Assembly (NCBI GenBank): GCA_029946125.1
Contig: JAQSDX010000028.1
Coordinates: 1-47,101 of the forward strand
Direction: 5' to 3'
DNA: 47,101 nt
Source: Candidatus Methylobacter titanis
GTDB lineage: Bacteria; Pseudomonadota; Gammaproteobacteria; Methylococcales; Methylomonadaceae
The position numbers and the translations under genes are program-made. The stretch's first letter is position 1. Each line of letters starts with the position of its first letter. Positions 42,713 to 47,101 of the stretch are shown one piece after another. The notes under the pieces are model-generated. The model was not told the origin of the DNA. It saw only the letters and a program-made list of their open reading frames with translations, and did not search any database.

Positions 42713-45700
42713 TCACCCTCTCTCATCCCAAGCCTTATCCATCCGCTTTACGGAAACCGGGTAAGCGGCTTTAAGCTGCTGGGCGAACAGCGATACTCTG
42801 AATTCCTCCAGCATCCAGCGGAACGGATCTTGTTCCGGAATAACCTTATCTTTTTTGGCTTTCTTCTCCACGTCCTTCCAATACCGAATCGCATAACGGC
42901 TGACTTCCTGGATTTTTTGCAGATTATTATCCCGCTTATCCAGACGGTATTGTATGGCCTTCAAATAGCGCGGGATGGCTTTGAGCTGTTGGTAAGGCGT
43001 GTTGCGGATAAATCCGGCATAAATCATCAAGTCCAGCTGTTCGTTAATATCCTTAGCCAGCGGGTCATTGGCATTCAGACGGCTCAGTTGGTTTTTGATC
43101 GCGCCGTAAAGCTCCATAATTTCCAGCGCTATTTTCCCGGCTTCATTGGCGGCGCCGATCAGACCCGCTTTGTTGGCTTGCAAGGTTTGCTCGAAGGCTT
43201 GCTGGGTGCGAATGGTTTGGCCTTCAATAAATACGCCGTACAGCACTAAATAAAGCAGGTCGTCTTTATACGATACGTTCGCGTCTTCGCCGATAAGCGG
43301 ATGCTTCGGCAAGCGGTTATAGGTCAGTTCTGCGGCCGCCGACTTCGGCATGTTTTTGGTTACATAGGTGCATTCCTTGCGCAGTTGCAGCTGAAACAGG
43401 CGCATTAATCCGGCCTGATGCTGTAGCGCGGCTTTTTGCTCGGTGTCGAAAATGCGCACGCCGACCGAATCGCCTTCATCGATGATCGCGGGGTAGCCGA
43501 CAAAAGCTTGTTCATTCTGGATAAACCGGTAAGTCTCCGGCAGGTCGTCGAAGGCCCAGCCGATGCAGCCGGTGTAGTTCAGCTCGTCGGCGGCAATCTG
43601 GTCGAAGCTGTCCCCGGCTTTGGCGGTATGCTTGAGCTGCAATTTTTTCAGGTCGCGGCCGTAATCCAGCAGCTGGCCTTGATCGTCTATGACCCTGAAA
43701 TTCATCCTCAAATGATCGGTCAGGGCTTCAGTATTCCAGGCGTTTAACGGAATCGCCTCGCCAGTCAGTTTTCTTAAGCGGTTGCCCAACCATTCCTGTA
43801 ACGCGCCTTTAAAATCCGGCTCGATTTCAAGACACTGTTTGACTTTTTCAGGCACGGGCACAAAATGTTTCCTGATATTTTTGGGCAGGGATTTAATCAG
43901 CGCGATACATTTCTCTTCCAGCAGTCCTGGCACCAGCCAGTCGAAGGACGTTTGCGAAACCTGATTCAATTGATGCACCGGGATGATCGCGGTAACGCCA
44001 TCTTCATCATGGCCGGGTTCAAAGCGGTATTGCAACGGGATGGTCAGGTTGCCGACCTTCTTGCTGTCCGGGAAATCCCATTCGTTGACATAGTCTTCCT
44101 CATGCTCACGCGTCAAATCCTCCTTGGTTAGAAACAGGATTTTGGGATTGGCGCGTTCCACTGTTTTACGCCAGGTATCCAGAGCAACGCCGCTGACAAT
44201 CTCGGGCGGCAGTTTGCTATCGTAGAATTCATAAAGCCATTGCTCGTCCTCGACCAGATCGACCCGGCGGCCTTTATGCTGAATCATGCCCACTTCTTCG
44301 AGCAGTTTCTGGTTGGCGACATAAAACGGCGCATTGCTGTGGTAATCATGATCGACCAGCGCTGAGCGGATAAAAATCTCCCTGGCGGCTTTTGGGTCTA
44401 CATGGTCATAGGGAATCTTGCGCCCGGTTTGCAGCGTCAAGCCGTACAGCAAAGTGCGTTGAGACACCATGCAACGCGCGCCTTTCTTTGACCAATGCGG
44501 ATCGTAATAGTTGTGTTTGGCCAAATGTTCGGCGCATTGCTCTATCCATTCCGGCTCGATTCTGGCGACATTGCGCGCATAAACCTTGCTGGTTTCGACC
44601 TGCTCCGCCGCCATGATCCATTTAGGTTTGAGCTTATGCAGGCCGGAACCGGGGAATATGAAGAATTTAAGGCCGCGCGCGCCGAGGTATTCGTATTGCT
44701 CATGGCGAAAGCCGATATTGGATAACAAGCCCGGCAACAGGGCGCGATGGATTTTTTCATACCCCGGATCATCGGTGTTCGGGTGCATTTTTAAATCGCC
44801 TTTAACCACCTGCATGATTTGCGCGTGGATGTCGAACCACTCGCGCATTCTCATATAAGACAGGAAATTATCGGTGCAGTATTTGCGCAGTTTACTGTTG
44901 GACAGGTGTTTTTTCTGTTCCTCGTAGGTATTCCAGATAGTTAAAATGGTTAAAAAATCGGACTCGGGATGACGGAACGCCAAGTGTTTGGCATCGGCCT
45001 GCTGCATTTTATCGGCGGGTTTTTCCCTCGGGTCTTGCACGCTCAACGCGGAAACGATAATCGCGACTTCGGTCAGGCAATGCTCATGCGCGGCCGCGAT
45101 CAGCATTCGGGCAAGCTTGGGATCGGTCGGGAATTTAGCCAGCTGTTTGCCGACTTCGGTCAGCTTGCCCGCTTTATCCAACGCATTGACTTCATGCAGC
45201 ACGGTTTTGCCGTCGCGGATCATTTTATCTTCGGGGGGCTCCAGAAACGGAAAGTCTTCAATATCGCCAAGCTTTAACGACATCATCTGCAAAATAACCG
45301 CAGACAAATTGGTGCGCATGATTTCCGGCTCGGTAAACTCAGGCCGCGCCAGATAATCGTCGTGCGAATACAGCCGAATGCAGATGCCCTCGGCAACCCG
45401 ACCGCAGCGCCCCGCTCTTTGATTGGCGGAAGATTGCGAGATGCGCTCGATCGGCAAACGCTGGATTTTGCTGCGATGGCTGTAGCGGCTGATCCGCGCG
45501 TGACCGGTGTCGATCACGCAACGAATGCCCGGCACCGTCAATGACGTTTCCGCAACATTCGTCGCCAGCACGATGCGCAGCTTGCCGCCTTTGGGATTGA
45601 ATACCCGCTCTTGTTCGCTGACGCTGAGTTTTGAATACAGCGGCAAAATTTCATATTGAGTCGGATGATGCTTTTTCAGCGAATCGGTCGTTTCCCTGAT

Positions 45701-46609
45701 TTCGCGCTCGCCGCTGAGAAAAATCAGAATATCGCCGCGCAAATCGCGATACAGCTCATCAACGGCATCCAATATCGCGTTTTGCAATTCATCGCCGGTT
45801 TCGTCTGTTGCTTTTTCGCCGTCTGCTTCCTCCTTCGGAACGATAGGCCGGTAACGCATGTCGACAGGGTATGTCCGCCCCGACACTTCGATAATCGGTG
45901 CGTTATTAAAATGCGTGGAAAAACGCTGGGTGTCGATGGTTGCCGAGGTGATGATCAGCTTTAAATCGGGGCGTTTGGGCAGCAGCCACTTCATGTACCC
46001 GATCAGGAAATCGATGTTCAAGCTGCGCTCATGCGCCTCATCGATGATGATGGTGTCGTATTGGTTTAAATAAGGATCGTTTTGCGACTCGGCCAGCAAA
46101 ATACCGTCAGTCATCAGTTTAATTAACGATTCGGCGTGGGTTTTATCGTTAAAACGGATTTTGTAACCGACCGATTTGCCCATCGGTTCGCCGAGTTCTT
46201 CGGCGATGCGGTCGGCGACAGTACGCGCGGCAATCCGTCTAGGCTGAGTATGACCGATAAAACCTGCCGCACCTCGGCCTATCGACAGGCAAATTTTGGG
46301 CAATTGGGTGGTCTTACCGGAACCGGTTTCGCCGCACAGTATCACCACCTGATGCTCTTGTATCAGCTTGGCGATGTCATCTTTTTTGCCGGTAACCGGC
46401 AAATCAGGAAAGGTAAGCACCGGAAAACTGGCAAGGCGCTTGTTCCTGGCGGTGATTGATCTTTCAATCTTACTTGCCAGCACATTTAATTCTTCAATTG
46501 AATATTTGCTGCGGCAGCGGTCTAACTGCCGTTTTAATAGAGGCCTGTCCTGGTTAAGACACTGCGCTAACTGATGGGTGAGTTGCTTGATAAGATCGGG
46601 GTTGGACAT
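42713..46609 (-). CDS. hrpA: ATP-dependent RNA helicase HrpA
   Basis: A 1298-residue DEAH-box helicase, the size of E. coli HrpA, which acts on RNA and rescues stalled ribosomes. Walker A is CGETGSGKTTQ at about 92-102; motif II TIIIDEAHERSLNIDF at about 188; motif III LIITSATIDTQRFS; motif VI SQSSANQRAGRCGRVAEG. Then come the HA2 and OB-fold regions and the long HrpA-only C-terminal domain ending RMDKAWDERG. It begins at ATG 46609 with the family-style MSNPDLIKQLTHQLAQCLNQ. No operon partner on either side. Confidence 0.95.
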   Translation of the reverse strand: MSNPDLIKQLTHQLAQCLNQDRPLLKRQLDRCRSKYSIEELNVLASKIERSITARNKRLASFPVLTFPDLPVTGKKDDIAKLIQEHQVVILCGETGSGKTTQLPKICLSIGRGAAGFIGHTQPRRIAARTVADRIAEELGEPMGKSVGYKIRFNDKTHAESLIKLMTDGILLAESQNDPYLNQYDTIIIDEAHERSLNIDFLIGYMKWLLPKRPDLKLIITSATIDTQRFSTHFNNAPIIEVSGRTYPVDMRYRPIVPKEEADGEKATDETGDELQNAILDAVDELYRDLRGDILIFLSGEREIRETTDSLKKHHPTQYEILPLYSKLSVSEQERVFNPKGGKLRIVLATNVAETSLTVPGIRCVIDTGHARISRYSHRSKIQRLPIERISQSSANQRAGRCGRVAEGICIRLYSHDDYLARPEFTEPEIMRTNLSAVILQMMSLKLGDIEDFPFLEPPEDKMIRDGKTVLHEVNALDKAGKLTEVGKQLAKFPTDPKLARMLIAAAHEHCLTEVAIIVSALSVQDPREKPADKMQQADAKHLAFRHPESDFLTILTIWNTYEEQKKHLSNSKLRKYCTDNFLSYMRMREWFDIHAQIMQVVKGDLKMHPNTDDPGYEKIHRALLPGLLSNIGFRHEQYEYLGARGLKFFIFPGSGLHKLKPKWIMAAEQVETSKVYARNVARIEPEWIEQCAEHLAKHNYYDPHWSKKGARCMVSQRTLLYGLTLQTGRKIPYDHVDPKAAREIFIRSALVDHDYHSNAPFYVANQKLLEEVGMIQHKGRRVDLVEDEQWLYEFYDSKLPPEIVSGVALDTWRKTVERANPKILFLTKEDLTREHEEDYVNEWDFPDSKKVGNLTIPLQYRFEPGHDEDGVTAIIPVHQLNQVSQTSFDWLVPGLLEEKCIALIKSLPKNIRKHFVPVPEKVKQCLEIEPDFKGALQEWLGNRLRKLTGEAIPLNAWNTEALTDHLRMNFRVIDDQGQLLDYGRDLKKLQLKHTAKAGDSFDQIAADELNYTGCIGWAFDDLPETYRFIQNEQAFVGYPAIIDEGDSVGVRIFDTEQKAALQHQAGLMRLFQLQLRKECTYVTKNMPKSAAAELTYNRLPKHPLIGEDANVSYKDDLLYLVLYGVFIEGQTIRTQQAFEQTLQANKAGLIGAANEAGKIALEIMELYGAIKNQLSRLNANDPLAKDINEQLDLMIYAGFIRNTPYQQLKAIPRYLKAIQYRLDKRDNNLQKIQEVSRYAIRYWKDVEKKAKKDKVIPEQDPFRWMLEEFRVSLFAQQLKAAYPVSVKRMDKAWDERG

Positions 46610-47101
46610 TAAAAACAGCCGGATAAAATAAGGCCATTATACGTTAATTTATCTGTTTTTAACTTTATCAGACCCTTAGCTTTATTCAGGCTTATTTAAA
46701 GTATCTAAAAAATCAATCAACCAAGGTTCATGGAAATAACGTGTTATCAGCTAAACCCCCAGTACCAGGCCGTATTTTGTTTGTACTGGAAGCTTCGGTA
46801 TTCCGCCGCTACATCATCTGAATGAGTGCTTATAGGTTCTTATACTAATTGCGTACCCCCCTGGACTATTGATATTTTAAATGCGGAGAAGAGAACTCAA
46901 TAATTACTTACTGATGTTACGCATTGCCCACGAAAACCGCAAAAAGAGGGTTTGATAATGGATAACGCTCCTTCACTGAATGACCGCGACGGATGTGAGT
47001 AGGGCTTGCCGTGCGCGCCTTAGCAATGAGTATGAAATAACGTAAACTGGTTTTTTAAACCATGAAGGATTGAAGTCTTCAGCCTTTTATGGACATTGCT
47101 T
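46610..47101. other. Upstream region of hrpA, no gene recognised
   Basis: Nearly 500 bases to the window's end with only very short frames. It contains small inverted repeats at 46759-46789 (CCAGTAC and GTACTGG) and 47048-47062 (TGGTTT and AAACCA). The text around 46850-46930 (GCGTACCCCCCTGGAC, then TGATGTTACGCATTG) could be the edge of an unrecognised element continuing beyond the window; I cannot confirm it. Confidence 0.4.

Noticed and set aside
42674-43249. 191-codon plus-strand frame within hrpA
   Set aside because: Mirror of hrpA codon usage, starting outside hrpA with no ribosome site and no recognised domain.
1-47101. CRISPR array, tRNA or rRNA genes
   Set aside because: No regularly spaced direct repeats and no cloverleaf or rRNA core sequence seen on either strand; a tool search would be more sensitive.

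Overview
The window looks like the chromosome of a gammaproteobacterial methylotroph, most likely a type I methanotroph (Methylococcales). This is an inference from gene content, not a species identification. The housekeeping genes are gammaproteobacterial in type (LptD, SurA, RNase D, UbiF, ParE, XseB, IspA, UvrC, PgsA, HrpA, GltBD). Next to them are an MxaD-like periplasmic START-fold protein, a small amino-acid-kinase-fold protein resembling MfnE of methanofuran/methanopterin-type cofactor synthesis beside pabB, and a 1179-residue protein that I tentatively read as a pyrophosphate-type PEP carboxykinase.

Layout. 1-2903: a complete ISKra4-family insertion element (serine recombinase, pRiA4b ORF-3-like protein, transposase) bounded by 28-bp inverted repeats; its transposase is split by one in-frame amber codon. 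3.5-8 kb: fetAB-type exporter, a BASS-family transporter, and pabB with the MfnE-like kinase. 8.1-11.1 kb: a YVTN beta-propeller and MxaD-like pair, then rnd. 11.7-16.4 kb (minus strand): lptD-surA plus a stand-alone DbpA-type RNA-binding-domain protein. 16.5-23.6 kb (plus strand): a tightly packed run amgK-murU-dodecin-cysC-DHH phosphoesterase-large PEPCK-like protein. 23.7-25.5 kb: PilZ protein and ubiF on the minus strand. 25.8-32.1 kb: gltBD behind a strong sigma70-like promoter and a leader that can fold into a 5' stem followed by a terminator-like hairpin; this is the best candidate in the window for an undescribed regulatory element. 32.2-37.6 kb (minus strand): a small zinc-binding-type protein, a TetR regulator, pgsA, uvrC, parE. 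37.8-38.9 kb: xseB-ispA. 39-42.5 kb: the accessory part, with a degenerate HD-GYP protein, a secreted CAP-domain protein, a REP-associated tyrosine transposase flanked by its probable REP sequences, and a PUA/EVE-like plus HNH nuclease that may be a modification-dependent restriction enzyme. 42.7-46.6 kb: hrpA.

Functional links: AmgK and MurU form the direct MurNAc-to-UDP-MurNAc recycling route. LptD and SurA are an outer-membrane assembly pair. GltB and GltD are the two subunits of NADPH-glutamate synthase. PabB makes the aminobenzoate precursor used by both folate and tetrahydromethanopterin. Several families of short inverted-repeat sequences are scattered between genes. I saw no tRNA, rRNA or CRISPR array. 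All family assignments come from reading motifs by eye; no database search was run.
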